Assembly: GCA_035443885.1 (NCBI GenBank)
Contig: DAOMNO010000005.1
Span: forward strand, 1 to 64,000
From: DAOMNO01 sp035443885
GTDB lineage: Bacteria; Planctomycetota; Phycisphaerae; Phycisphaerales; SM1A02
Length of the DNA: 64,000 bases
Direction: 5' to 3'
Position numbers and translations under genes: made by a program
Shown here: in pieces, positions 26,343-33,423 of the stretch
Layout of the letters: the number at the start of each line of letters is the position of its first letter
Position numbering within the stretch: position 1 is the first letter of the stretch
The notes under the pieces: generated by a model
Databases searched by the model: none
Told to the model about the DNA's origin: nothing
Seen by the model: the letters and a program-made list of their open reading frames with translations, nothing else

Positions 26343-28222
26343 CGATCGCAACCGATAGCCTGCTGCTGGCTGCGCCGGATGTCAAAGTCGAAGCCGGCGC
26401 AGAGAAGAAGCGCCCGAGCATTTCGATCGTCGCGTACAGCGGTGGCGTGATGCGCGTCCCCGGTTGGGGCGATGTGGCGCTCGACCTCGACGGCCTGGAT
26501 GCCGCGGGACAGATTCCGCTGCTCGCGGATCATGATTCCAGCGTCGGCGGCGTGGTGGGCCACGGCGAGGCGGCGATACGAGACGGCCGACTGATCGTGG
26601 CAGGCATCATGTCTGGCGCTGGACCCGCTGCACAGCAGATCGTTGAGATGTCGAAAGGCGGCTTCGCATTTCAGGCGTCGGTTGGCGTCGAACCGGCGGA
26701 ACACGAGCCAGTTCGTGCCGGCGAGACGGCGGAAGTCAATGGCCGCACGCTCGTCTCGCAGCGCGGGTTCACGCTCGTGCGGCGTGGCAGGTTGAGGGAA
26801 GTCAGCATCACGCCGCTTGGCGCGGACGCGGGAACGTCCGTGGCCATCGCGGCATCACGAACCAAGGAGCGGATTCAGATGAACACGGACGTTCAGAACA
26901 TCGACGAGGCGGCGATTCGCGCCAGCGAACGCGATCGCCTCAAACAGATCGAAGCAGTCTGCGCTGCGCCAATTGGAGGATGGGGCGCAGCGGGCTCGCA
27001 CGTGGAAGAACTGAAGGCGTCCGCCATTGTTGGCGAGATCACGCCGCAGGACCTCTCCGCACAGCTGCTCAACATACTGCGCGAATCGCGGCCTAAGGTC
27101 GCCTCGCCGTGGCAGCCGCAACTGGTCGGCGGTGTGGCGACCCTTGAGGCAGCGCTGTTGTCGCGGCTCGGACTCACCGCGCTCGGCGAGAAGGCGCTCG
27201 GCGCTGCGGCGATGGAACATGGCGAACGCTTGAAGGCGACTCACGCCCTCGACATCTGCCGCGCGGCTCTAATGCTCGACGGCCAAGATGTCCCGCACGG
27301 CCGCGAGGAGATGGTGCGCGCCGCGTTGTCCACGTACTCGCTTCCGACTGCACTTGGCAACTTGGCCAACAAGTTGCTGCTTGATGCCTACGAGGAATCG
27401 CCCGCGACATGGCGCGCATTCTGCTCGGTGCGGTCAGTGGCGGACTTCAAGCCGAACACTGCAATTCGTCCTTCGTTCACGGGGCAGCTGGAACAGCTTG
27501 CACCGGGCGGCGAGATCAAGCATGGGCAGTTCAACGAGTGGTACACGCAGTTCCAGATCGACACGTTCGCCAAGATGCTCAGCGTGGATCGCCGCGACAT
27601 CGTGAACGATGACCTCGGCGTGTTCGAGGATGCGTCTCGCGCGTACGGGCGCATGGCTATGCGGCGTCTGAGCGATCTGGTGTACCAGGTGTTGCTGGCG
27701 AACGAAGGCGGGTTCTTCAGCGCGGCGAACAACAACCTGATCATCGGTGCCGACGCCGCACTTGGAATCGACTCGCTTGCCAAGGCGATCGCGTTCATGC
27801 TCACCCAGCGCGATGACGAAGGCAATGATCTCGACATTCGCCCCAAGACGCTGCTCGTGCCACCAGAGCTTCAACCGGCGGCAAAGGCGGTGCTGGAAAG
27901 TGAGTTCATCCAGCAGATCGCCGAAGAACAGCCGACCGGCAACAGCATGCGCCGAGTGGTCTCGCCCGAGGTCGAGCCGCGCCTGAGCAACAGCGTCAAA
28001 TTCGGCGCGGCGGCGAGCACCAAGCACTGGTACCTCTTCGCCAGTCCGAGCAACGTCCCGATGGTGGTCGGCTTCCTCAACGGCAAGCAGACGCCGACCG
28101 TCGAGTTCTTCGGCTTGGACCAGCAGGTGAACCGCTTGGCCGTGAGCTGGCGGGTGTATCACGATTTCGGTGCTGCGTTCGTCGACCCGCGCGCCGCGGT
28201 GCGGTCCAAGGGCGAAGCGTAA
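26339..28222 (+). CDS. Prohead protease-major capsid protein fusion (S78 protease plus Mu gpT-like capsid)
   Basis: A single 627-aa polypeptide. Residues about 25-175 are a prohead protease: a beta-rich domain with His65 in LLADHDSSVGG and Ser114 in FQASVG at the positions of the HK97-type catalytic His and Ser. A helical linker follows (180-300). Residues about 330-627 match Mu gpT-like major head proteins (SFTGQLEQLAPGGEIKHGQ, DTFAKMLSVDRRDIVNDDLGVF, PKTLLVPPELQPAAKAVLESEF, TPTVEFFGLDQQVNRLAVSWRVYHDFG). It would assemble and mature an icosahedral shell by self-cleavage. It is unrelated in family to the resident DUF5309 capsid that the element interrupts. No portal or terminase accompanies it. 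Confidence 0.87.
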   Translation: MTIATDSLLLAAPDVKVEAGAEKKRPSISIVAYSGGVMRVPGWGDVALDLDGLDAAGQIPLLADHDSSVGGVVGHGEAAIRDGRLIVAGIMSGAGPAAQQIVEMSKGGFAFQASVGVEPAEHEPVRAGETAEVNGRTLVSQRGFTLVRRGRLREVSITPLGADAGTSVAIAASRTKERIQMNTDVQNIDEAAIRASERDRLKQIEAVCAAPIGGWGAAGSHVEELKASAIVGEITPQDLSAQLLNILRESRPKVASPWQPQLVGGVATLEAALLSRLGLTALGEKALGAAAMEHGERLKATHALDICRAALMLDGQDVPHGREEMVRAALSTYSLPTALGNLANKLLLDAYEESPATWRAFCSVRSVADFKPNTAIRPSFTGQLEQLAPGGEIKHGQFNEWYTQFQIDTFAKMLSVDRRDIVNDDLGVFEDASRAYGRMAMRRLSDLVYQVLLANEGGFFSAANNNLIIGADAALGIDSLAKAIAFMLTQRDDEGNDLDIRPKTLLVPPELQPAAKAVLESEFIQQIAEEQPTGNSMRRVVSPEVEPRLSNSVKFGAAASTKHWYLFASPSNVPMVVGFLNGKQTPTVEFFGLDQQVNRLAVSWRVYHDFGAAFVDPRAAVRSKGEA

Positions 28223-28343
28223 CGGAGGTGCGGAGCGGCGGACTGGCGTTCATCGTCCTGCGCTGGCCCGCCGCCCGCTTTCGAGGAACTTGAAGTGTGC
28301 CAAGCCCGCATGGAGCGCGGCTGCGCGATGACTACGGAGACAG

Positions 28344-28529
28344 ATGGCCACGGACACGGTCGAAATGGACGCGACGGATCGCGTCGGAAGCATCCGGATG
28401 TACATCGCCTTCGCTGAGCCGACGCCGGAGAGCGAGACGCGATGGGCATCACGCGTCGATGCGCTCGCGGCCTGGCTGGCCGCGGAATGGGATCGCGAGC
28501 ACGCCGATCGCGCGCGGGAGCGGCAATGA
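28344..28529 (+). CDS. Small element protein
   Basis: A 61-aa protein (MATDTVEMDATDRVGSIRMY...) that is acidic and helical at the C-terminus (VDALAAWLAAEWDREHADRARE). GGAGA lies 4-8 nt upstream of the ATG, and its stop overlaps the ATPase start as ATGA, which supports translation. No function recognised. It lies between the capsid gene and the RepA-like ATPase gene. Confidence 0.55.
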   Translation: MATDTVEMDATDRVGSIRMYIAFAEPTPESETRWASRVDALAAWLAAEWDREHADRARERQ

Positions 28530-30118
28530 CGCATGCTGAAACGCAATCCTGGATCGTCGACGTGCGCGGCGAGCGCTACGCCCGGTGGTATGACGACGGT
28601 CCGCCAGCATGGCCACTCAGTGATCAGGAACGGAGCGAAGTTGAAAATGCGTACCGATCCGCGTTCGTCACCGCTGCACGAGCGATCGCCAAATGGACCC
28701 ATCCCGACGTGGACGCTGTTGAGGACGCGTGGCGTGCGCGGATCAAAGCACGCGAGGGCGCATCCGTTCACGTTCCATCAGCCGACTACTTTGGCGTCGT
28801 CGATGGCGAGAAGCGATCTGTATTCACCGGCCACCAAGTCGCCTATCGCCTGGGCCACGCAAGAAACGCAGCGCGCCGTCGCGGCCATCACCAAGCGCTC
28901 GCCACCGCCGCAGATGATTGGCAACGGCTCAGCGAGAGCGGCCTCCCGGCAGAGCACATCGCGGCATCCATCGTGCCGGCGTGGCTCAAACAGGTCGACT
29001 CATGGGGCCGCGCACCGATTGAGCCGCAACGCATCATTGTCCCACCGAGGCTTGCCGAGGCCGTGAACAACACAGAGCCAGCCTCCTTCCTGAGCGTCGA
29101 CGATCTCGTCGCGACGCACCCTGAACTGCGCCGGCCCGTCATCCAAGGCCTGCTCAGAGAGGGCGAAACGATGAACGTCATTGCACCGCCAAAGACAGGG
29201 AAGTCGTGGCTCGTCCTCGACCTGGCGATCGCCGTCGCCACTGGTCGACCCTGGCTCGGTCGGTTCGAAACGAATCGCGGCGATGTTCTGCTTATCGACA
29301 ATGAACTCCACCCTGAGACGACCGCAAACCGCATTCCGAAGGTTGCGCGCGCCCGCGAGGTGCCGATTGATGAGATTGCGCGGACGTTCTACGTGGCCAA
29401 TCTGCGTGGTGGGCTGCAGGACCTCGTTTCGCTCGGGCCATACTTCGATTCGCTTCAGCCAGGGCGCTTCCGCGTCATTGTCCTGGACGCCTGGTACCGG
29501 TTCATGCCGGCCGATACTGACGAGAATGACAACGGCACGATGGCGTCGCTCTACAACCGCCTCGATCACCATGCATCGCGGCTTGGCTGCTGCTTCGTTC
29601 TGATCCATCACGCGACGAAGGGCAGCCAAGCGGCGAAATCCATAACGGATGTTGGTGCCGGCGCTGGCGCACAGAGCCGCGCGACCGATACGCACCTTGT
29701 TCTGCGTCAGCATGAGGAAGACGATGTGATCGTGCTCGACGCGGCGGTGCGATCGTGGCCGCCAATCGATCCGGTGTGCCTGCGCCACTGTTTCCCTGTC
29801 TGGAACGTTGATGAATCGCTCGATCCGGCGCTGTTGCGGCGGGAGCATTCACGGCGGAGAACACATGTAGAGAAGCCGGTGAAGGCCAGACAGGAGTCGT
29901 GGACGCCGGAACGGTTCGTTGGGACGTTCGTGACTGGCACGCCTCAACTGCGCGATGAAATCCTGCTTGCCGCCGAAGACGACGTCTCCAACGCGAAGGC
30001 GAAGCAGCTTCTCAAGGTCGCCGAGGCGCAGGGATTGGTCCACCGCTGGCAGCGCGACTACAGCGACCGGGTGCGCTTCTCGACTGAGGCCCCACCCATC
30101 ACAGAGGTGTTGCCGTGA
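28526..30118 (+). CDS. RepA-like AAA ATPase (replicative helicase/loader)
   Basis: A RecA-fold ATPase of 530 aa of the RepA/AAA_25 type found in plasmids, satellites and prophages. Walker A is PPKTGKSW (about 221-228) and Walker B is FRVIVLDAW (about 314-322), with a LIHHATKG segment after it. The first 180 residues are an N-terminal domain of unknown fold, and the C-terminus (LRDEILLAAEDDVSNAKAKQLLKVAEAQGLVHRW) looks like a winged helix. Such proteins usually unwind or load helicase at an element origin, so the element may replicate after excision. The start at 28526 overlaps the upstream 61-aa gene; GGGAG lies upstream. Confidence 0.82.
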   Translation: MTHAETQSWIVDVRGERYARWYDDGPPAWPLSDQERSEVENAYRSAFVTAARAIAKWTHPDVDAVEDAWRARIKAREGASVHVPSADYFGVVDGEKRSVFTGHQVAYRLGHARNAARRRGHHQALATAADDWQRLSESGLPAEHIAASIVPAWLKQVDSWGRAPIEPQRIIVPPRLAEAVNNTEPASFLSVDDLVATHPELRRPVIQGLLREGETMNVIAPPKTGKSWLVLDLAIAVATGRPWLGRFETNRGDVLLIDNELHPETTANRIPKVARAREVPIDEIARTFYVANLRGGLQDLVSLGPYFDSLQPGRFRVIVLDAWYRFMPADTDENDNGTMASLYNRLDHHASRLGCCFVLIHHATKGSQAAKSITDVGAGAGAQSRATDTHLVLRQHEEDDVIVLDAAVRSWPPIDPVCLRHCFPVWNVDESLDPALLRREHSRRRTHVEKPVKARQESWTPERFVGTFVTGTPQLRDEILLAAEDDVSNAKAKQLLKVAEAQGLVHRWQRDYSDRVRFSTEAPPITEVLP

Positions 30119-30240
30119 GGGGGGAGGGGGTATGCGCGCTCCCCCCGTACCCCCCAGTGCCGCAGAAGCGGCCTGGGGGCGGGACGGGCGCGAATACCGC
30201 CCCCCTCCCGCCACCGGACGCCTCGTAGGTACTTGGTGGC
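30119..30240. other. G/C-run hairpin cluster between ATPase and HARE-HTH genes
   Basis: Contains runs of G (ggggggaggggg) facing runs of C (ctcccccc, taccccccc-like), and a second pair gggggcggga / cgcccccctcccgcc. The strand asymmetry and stable hairpins make it either a factor-independent pause site without a T-run or a replication origin for the RepA-like protein. No iteron set was found. Confidence 0.3.
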
Positions 30241-30324
30241 GAACGGCCCGCCGGCTAGGCCCGCGGGAACAGCAACGGGTATAGACAGACTTTCTTTTGC
30301 CTGTCCGGATTTTGAGCCCGAGAG

Positions 30325-30347
30325 AAAACGCCGGCACATGGCCGGCG
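30325..30347 (-). terminator. Terminator of the HARE-HTH gene
   Basis: Inverted repeat cgccggc (30329-30335) / gccggcg (30341-30347), loop of 5, followed on the minus strand by TTTTC. It lies 25 bases after the stop of the minus-strand gene. Confidence 0.65.
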
Positions 30348-30371
30348 TGGCGAGGAGATGCGCAGGTGAAA

Positions 30372-30680
30372 TCAACCGTTGGCGGCAAACATCCCGCGCT
30401 CGACTTTCGTGAAGCGGGCCTCCTTCTTCTTCGCCGCGATCTCCCGGATGATGGCGGCGTAGACGGTCGCATGCGGCGTCTTGCCGCCGCTGCTCCAGTA
30501 GCCCTTGGCGATGGCGGTGTCGACGATCTCCTTGCACCGCATCGGCTTGCCGGCGTCCGCCAGCACCTTGGCCGCTGCGTCGAGGCCGCTCATGCGGCCG
30601 TTGGCCGTCGTCTTCGACGGCTTCGCCTTCCGTGCGGCCTTCGCCTTCGTATTCGTCTTCTTCGTGTTTCGCTTCGACAT
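30372..30680 (-). CDS. HARE-HTH domain protein with lysine-rich tail
   Basis: A protein of 102 aa. The first 28 residues are Lys/Thr-rich (MSKRNTKKTNTKAKAARKAK). The rest is a HARE-HTH winged helix (SGLDAAAKVLADAGKPMRCKEIVDTAI, GGKTPHATVYAAIIREI, ARFTKVERGMFAANG), a DNA-binding fold shared by restriction enzymes, RNA polymerase delta and chromatin proteins. The start at 30680 has AGGAG about 8 nt upstream. The gene is on the strand opposite its neighbours inside the element, so it may be a constitutively expressed regulator or nucleoid-like protein of the integrated state. Confidence 0.78.
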   Translation of the reverse strand: MSKRNTKKTNTKAKAARKAKPSKTTANGRMSGLDAAAKVLADAGKPMRCKEIVDTAIAKGYWSSGGKTPHATVYAAIIREIAAKKKEARFTKVERGMFAANG

Positions 30681-30883
30681 GTTCTGTCTCCTGCTACGGG
30701 GTTCATCTTCGCCCAGGCACGCGCCCGGCGCGGCTCGCCATGCGAGCGACCAGTCAGTTACCTCAACGGGCGGGTGAATCAAGGCGGCCCGGCAGTTGCC
30801 CACAATCGCCCCGAAACAGCGCTTGAGGCGTTCGCCACGTTGAGGAAGGGTGTCGGGCGGCCGAGTTGGCCAGAAAGGAAACG

Positions 30884-32689
30884 ATGATCATGAGACAGAA
30901 CGGAACGGCTGCGGTGGGCTACGCCCGGCGCTCAACGGACATGCAGGAACGGTCGATTCCCGACCAGCAGGCGTATGTGGAACGCTGGGCGCGGCTGAAT
31001 GGCTATCGCGTCATCCGCTGGTACATCGACGATGCGATCAGCGGGACCAGCGCGAAGGGGCGAGCGCAGTTCGAACGGCTGATGCACGATGCAGAGAACG
31101 GCCGCGACTTCGAAGCGGTGCTCTGCTACGACATGTCGCGGTTCAGTCGCGGCGGCACCAACGAGACCGGCTACTACTTGCACCGCTTGAGCATCGCCGG
31201 CGTGCAGGCGCTGTTTTGCGCCGACGGCATCCCCGATGGCGAAGAAGGCGAACTGCTCCAGGGCGTCAAGTCGTGGCAGGCGAGGCAGTACAGCGTGAAG
31301 CTGTCGCGCGACTGCATTCGCGGCCAGCATTCAACGGTGACGGTGCGACGAAGCGGCATGGGCGGCCGCGCTCCATACGGCTACGACCGCCAGTACGTGT
31401 CCGCCGAGGGAAGGGTGATTCGAACCGTCCGCACGTTGCCCGATGGTCGGCGGCAGGAGTTCGGCCCCGACGGGAAGCATGTGCGTTTCATCGACGCCTG
31501 CCAGCCAATGGGCCGGAAGATGAAATCGGACATCGTGCGGCTCGTGCCTGGCGATCCACGGCAGGTGAAGGCGGTGCGCATGATGTTCGACATGTGTGCG
31601 AAGGGATTTGGATTCCGCTCCATCGTCATCGCCTTGAACGATCGCGGCATTTCGGGGCCGATGCGTTCTCGCTGGAACCAGATGGCGGTCAAGACCATCC
31701 TGCAGAACCCGTGCTACTACGGCGCGCTCGTTTGGAATCGCCGCACGTTCGGGAAGATTCATGGCGTGTCGCCAGATGGCACCGCTCGAACGAAGCGCCC
31801 AGGCGAAAGCACTCGCAACCCGCGGGATCGGTGGATCATCATTGACGACGTTCACGAGCCACTAGTTTCGCGAGCCACGTTCGACGCGGCGCAGGAGGCG
31901 ATGGCGAAGCGACGAAATGCAGGCGGGTTGGCGCGTCCGACGCAGCGATACCTGTTGTCGGGCCTGCTGAAATGCACGAACTGCGGCTACAACCTCTGGG
32001 GCTGCATTGTGAAGAACGGCAGCGATGTGGGCGTGCGCTACTACGTCGACGCCGGATACCGAGCGCAGGGCATCAAGGTGTGCCGATCAACAAGTATCTC
32101 CGTGGATGCGCTCGACTCGTGGGTTCTGGCGCGAGTGCGCGAGTTGCTCCCGGTGGACGCTAAAGGGAGAGAGGCAGCGGTCAAGGAATTCTTGAAGGCG
32201 ATGTCTCAACGGCGCACCAGCGGTGCCGATACGAGATCGCGCGATGACGAACTCGCGTCAGTGAGCAAACGCATGAAGGCCCTCGCAGCGCTGCTGGCGG
32301 ACGAGGACGTGTCGGACATCAAGGAACTCCGGGACGAACTGGTCGCGCTGAAACGCCGACGAACCATGCTTGAAGCCGAGGCTGCGAAAGATGCGGAGGA
32401 CAAGATTGGCCGCGTAGACATCGCCGACCTCCGAATGTGGGCCGAGGCCCAGTTGAAAGAGCTGACGAACGCCATTGGGAACGGCGGTACAATGCATGAG
32501 ATGCGGCAGGTGGTTCACGCTCTTGTGGACCGCATTGAGATCGACCCGCACGCGAAGAAGGGCGTGATGTACCTTCCCGCCAACGCGCAAGCGCTTCTCG
32601 AAGCAGCGGCGACCAGTCGAGTAAGAGTTCCGTCTTCCAGCCACTCGTGCAGCGTGCTGGTGGCGGCCCGCTGCGGATCGCCCAGATGA
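30884..32689 (+). CDS. Large serine recombinase (integrase of the element)
   Basis: A protein of 601 aa: resolvase catalytic domain with Ser17 (GYARRSTDMQ) and the arginine-bearing DMSRFSRGG; a Recombinase domain (QVKAVRMMFDMCAKGFGFRSIVIALNDRGI...TILQNPCYYGALVWNRR); a zinc ribbon (LKCTNCGYNLWGC...); and a long coiled coil (ELASVSKRMKALAALLADEDVSDIKELRDEL). This is the standard order of phage-type large serine integrases. The start at 30884 has AAAGGA about 5 nt upstream. The crossover GTC at 32632-32634 lies inside the gene, so the last roughly 20 residues are read from capsid-gene sequence; in the circular element the tail would differ. Confidence 0.92.
   Translation: MIMRQNGTAAVGYARRSTDMQERSIPDQQAYVERWARLNGYRVIRWYIDDAISGTSAKGRAQFERLMHDAENGRDFEAVLCYDMSRFSRGGTNETGYYLHRLSIAGVQALFCADGIPDGEEGELLQGVKSWQARQYSVKLSRDCIRGQHSTVTVRRSGMGGRAPYGYDRQYVSAEGRVIRTVRTLPDGRRQEFGPDGKHVRFIDACQPMGRKMKSDIVRLVPGDPRQVKAVRMMFDMCAKGFGFRSIVIALNDRGISGPMRSRWNQMAVKTILQNPCYYGALVWNRRTFGKIHGVSPDGTARTKRPGESTRNPRDRWIIIDDVHEPLVSRATFDAAQEAMAKRRNAGGLARPTQRYLLSGLLKCTNCGYNLWGCIVKNGSDVGVRYYVDAGYRAQGIKVCRSTSISVDALDSWVLARVRELLPVDAKGREAAVKEFLKAMSQRRTSGADTRSRDDELASVSKRMKALAALLADEDVSDIKELRDELVALKRRRTMLEAEAAKDAEDKIGRVDIADLRMWAEAQLKELTNAIGNGGTMHEMRQVVHALVDRIEIDPHAKKGVMYLPANAQALLEAAATSRVRVPSSSHSCSVLVAARCGSPR
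32615..32650. other. attR, right junction of the integrated element
   Basis: Junction around GTC at 32632-32634. To the left is element sequence (gagtaagagttcc). To the right, capsid coding sequence on the minus strand reads GAG TGG CTG GAA GAC (EWLED). Inferred attP and attB are obtained by exchanging arms with attL. Confidence 0.75.
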
Positions 32690-32802
32690 TCGAGCAGCGG
32701 TGTTTCAAAGGGGCTGACAAGGCTGATGATGTCGCTGACATCTTCAGCAATCTCCGGCAGCGTTGCGCCGCCTGAATATGTGGCTTTTCCGGTGAATGGC
32801 AT
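32632..32802 (-). pseudogene. Major capsid protein, SU10/DUF5309 type, 5' part (codons 1-57 of the split gene)
   Basis: Codes MPFTGKATYSGGATLPEIAE and continues DVSDIISLVSPFETPLLDHLG to HEWLED, the N-terminal arm typical of DUF5309 capsid proteins (DIISLVSPFETPLL and HEW are family hallmarks). GGAGC lies upstream of the ATG at 32802. After codon 57 (GAC, 32634-32632) reading enters the element and continues for 38 nonsense codons to a stop at 32515, so the integrated state can make only a 95-aa aberrant product. The remaining codons are at 22501-21503. Confidence 0.87.
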
Positions 32803-32823
32803 GGGTGCTCCAGGGATTGGGTA

Positions 32824-32879
32824 ACAGTGGTCAGGTGTCAGTGGTCAGGCGGGGTCTTCCGACGTTTGGACGTTTCCGC
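32824..32879. repeat. Intergenic degenerate repeats (gtggtcag and gacgtttgga types)
   Basis: Contains two copies of agtggtcagg followed by gacgtttggacgttt, the same short-repeat style as host intergenic regions at 50605, 54611, 54735 and 59022. It lies between scaffold and capsid genes of the resident cassette. Confidence 0.5.
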
Positions 32880-33395
32880 TTATCGCGTGCGTTTCAGGCG
32901 CAGGTAGCGAAGCAGGTCGGTCCGGCTGCCGGTGGTCTGTGCTGCTTCCGCAGCGGTGGCGATGGCAGCGGTTCGCGCGCCTGCTTCCGCGCCGTGAACA
33001 GGCAGGGGTGACTGTGCTGCCGTCATGCGGGGCTTTGTGCGGAACAGCGCGGGCTTTCGCCGCTTCAGTTCTGCAACGGCTGCATCCACGTCAGGCTCTT
33101 CCATCTCGCTGATGGCAATCTCGGTGAGCAGCCGCGCGGATTCGAGATCAATCGCCTCTGCTTCCGCCAGAAGTTGATCGACCCGTGCGCGTCGCTCAAG
33201 AGCGGAGACGGTTTCTTCAAGTTCTGCAAGTCGCGCAAGGCTGGATTCCAGCTCTCGCTTCGTTTCATGCAGAGCGTGTTCCGCCGCCTGCGCCCGCTTG
33301 CGGTATTTCCGCGATTCATAATGGGTTGCTTCCCTCGGTTCGCTTTGATCTGCTGTCATGTCGTTGTCCTGCGGGACGTTCGTTTCGTCGTTCAT
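32880..33395 (-). CDS. Putative capsid scaffolding protein
   Basis: A protein of 171 aa, rich in Glu, Ala and Arg and mainly helical, with a long coiled coil (RKYRKRAQAAEHALHETKREL through ERRARVDQLLAEAEAI) and a basic C-terminus (TDLLRYLRLKRTR) as in phage scaffolding proteins that bind the capsid floor. The assignment rests on gene order portal-scaffold-capsid and on composition, not on sequence family. The start at 33395 (MNDETNVPQD) has CGGAGC upstream. Part of the resident head cassette. Confidence 0.7.
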   Translation of the reverse strand: MNDETNVPQDNDMTADQSEPREATHYESRKYRKRAQAAEHALHETKRELESSLARLAELEETVSALERRARVDQLLAEAEAIDLESARLLTEIAISEMEEPDVDAAVAELKRRKPALFRTKPRMTAAQSPLPVHGAEAGARTAAIATAAEAAQTTGSRTDLLRYLRLKRTR

Positions 33396-33423
33396 GGTCT
33401 GCTCCGGTGTGTGAAGAAAGAAG

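Larger units (their letters stand above)
22502..32634. mobile_element. Integrated serine-recombinase element (about 10.13 kb) with its own capsid gene, inserted in a capsid gene
   Basis: Defined by the exact interruption of the DUF5309-type capsid gene and by the trinucleotide GTC at both ends. Deleting 22505-32634 (or 22502-32631) rejoins the capsid reading frame without adding or losing a codon. Contents left to right: DNA methyltransferase (+), zinc-ribbon nuclease candidate (-), HTH-like protein (+), sigma-like protein (+), prohead protease-capsid fusion (+), 61-aa protein (+), RepA-like ATPase (+), HARE-HTH protein (-), large serine recombinase (+). No terminase, portal, tail or lysis gene is seen. 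This gene set fits a phage satellite or minimal capsid-bearing integrative element. Confidence 0.9.

Noticed and set aside
30384..30887. Plus-strand frame opposite the HARE-HTH gene
   Set aside because: The minus-strand gene has a ribosome site, a terminator and a recognised winged-helix domain; the plus-strand frame has none.
32515..32802. A 95-aa phage protein as an independent gene
   Set aside because: Only its first 57 codons match the DUF5309 N-terminus; the rest is element sequence read out of context.
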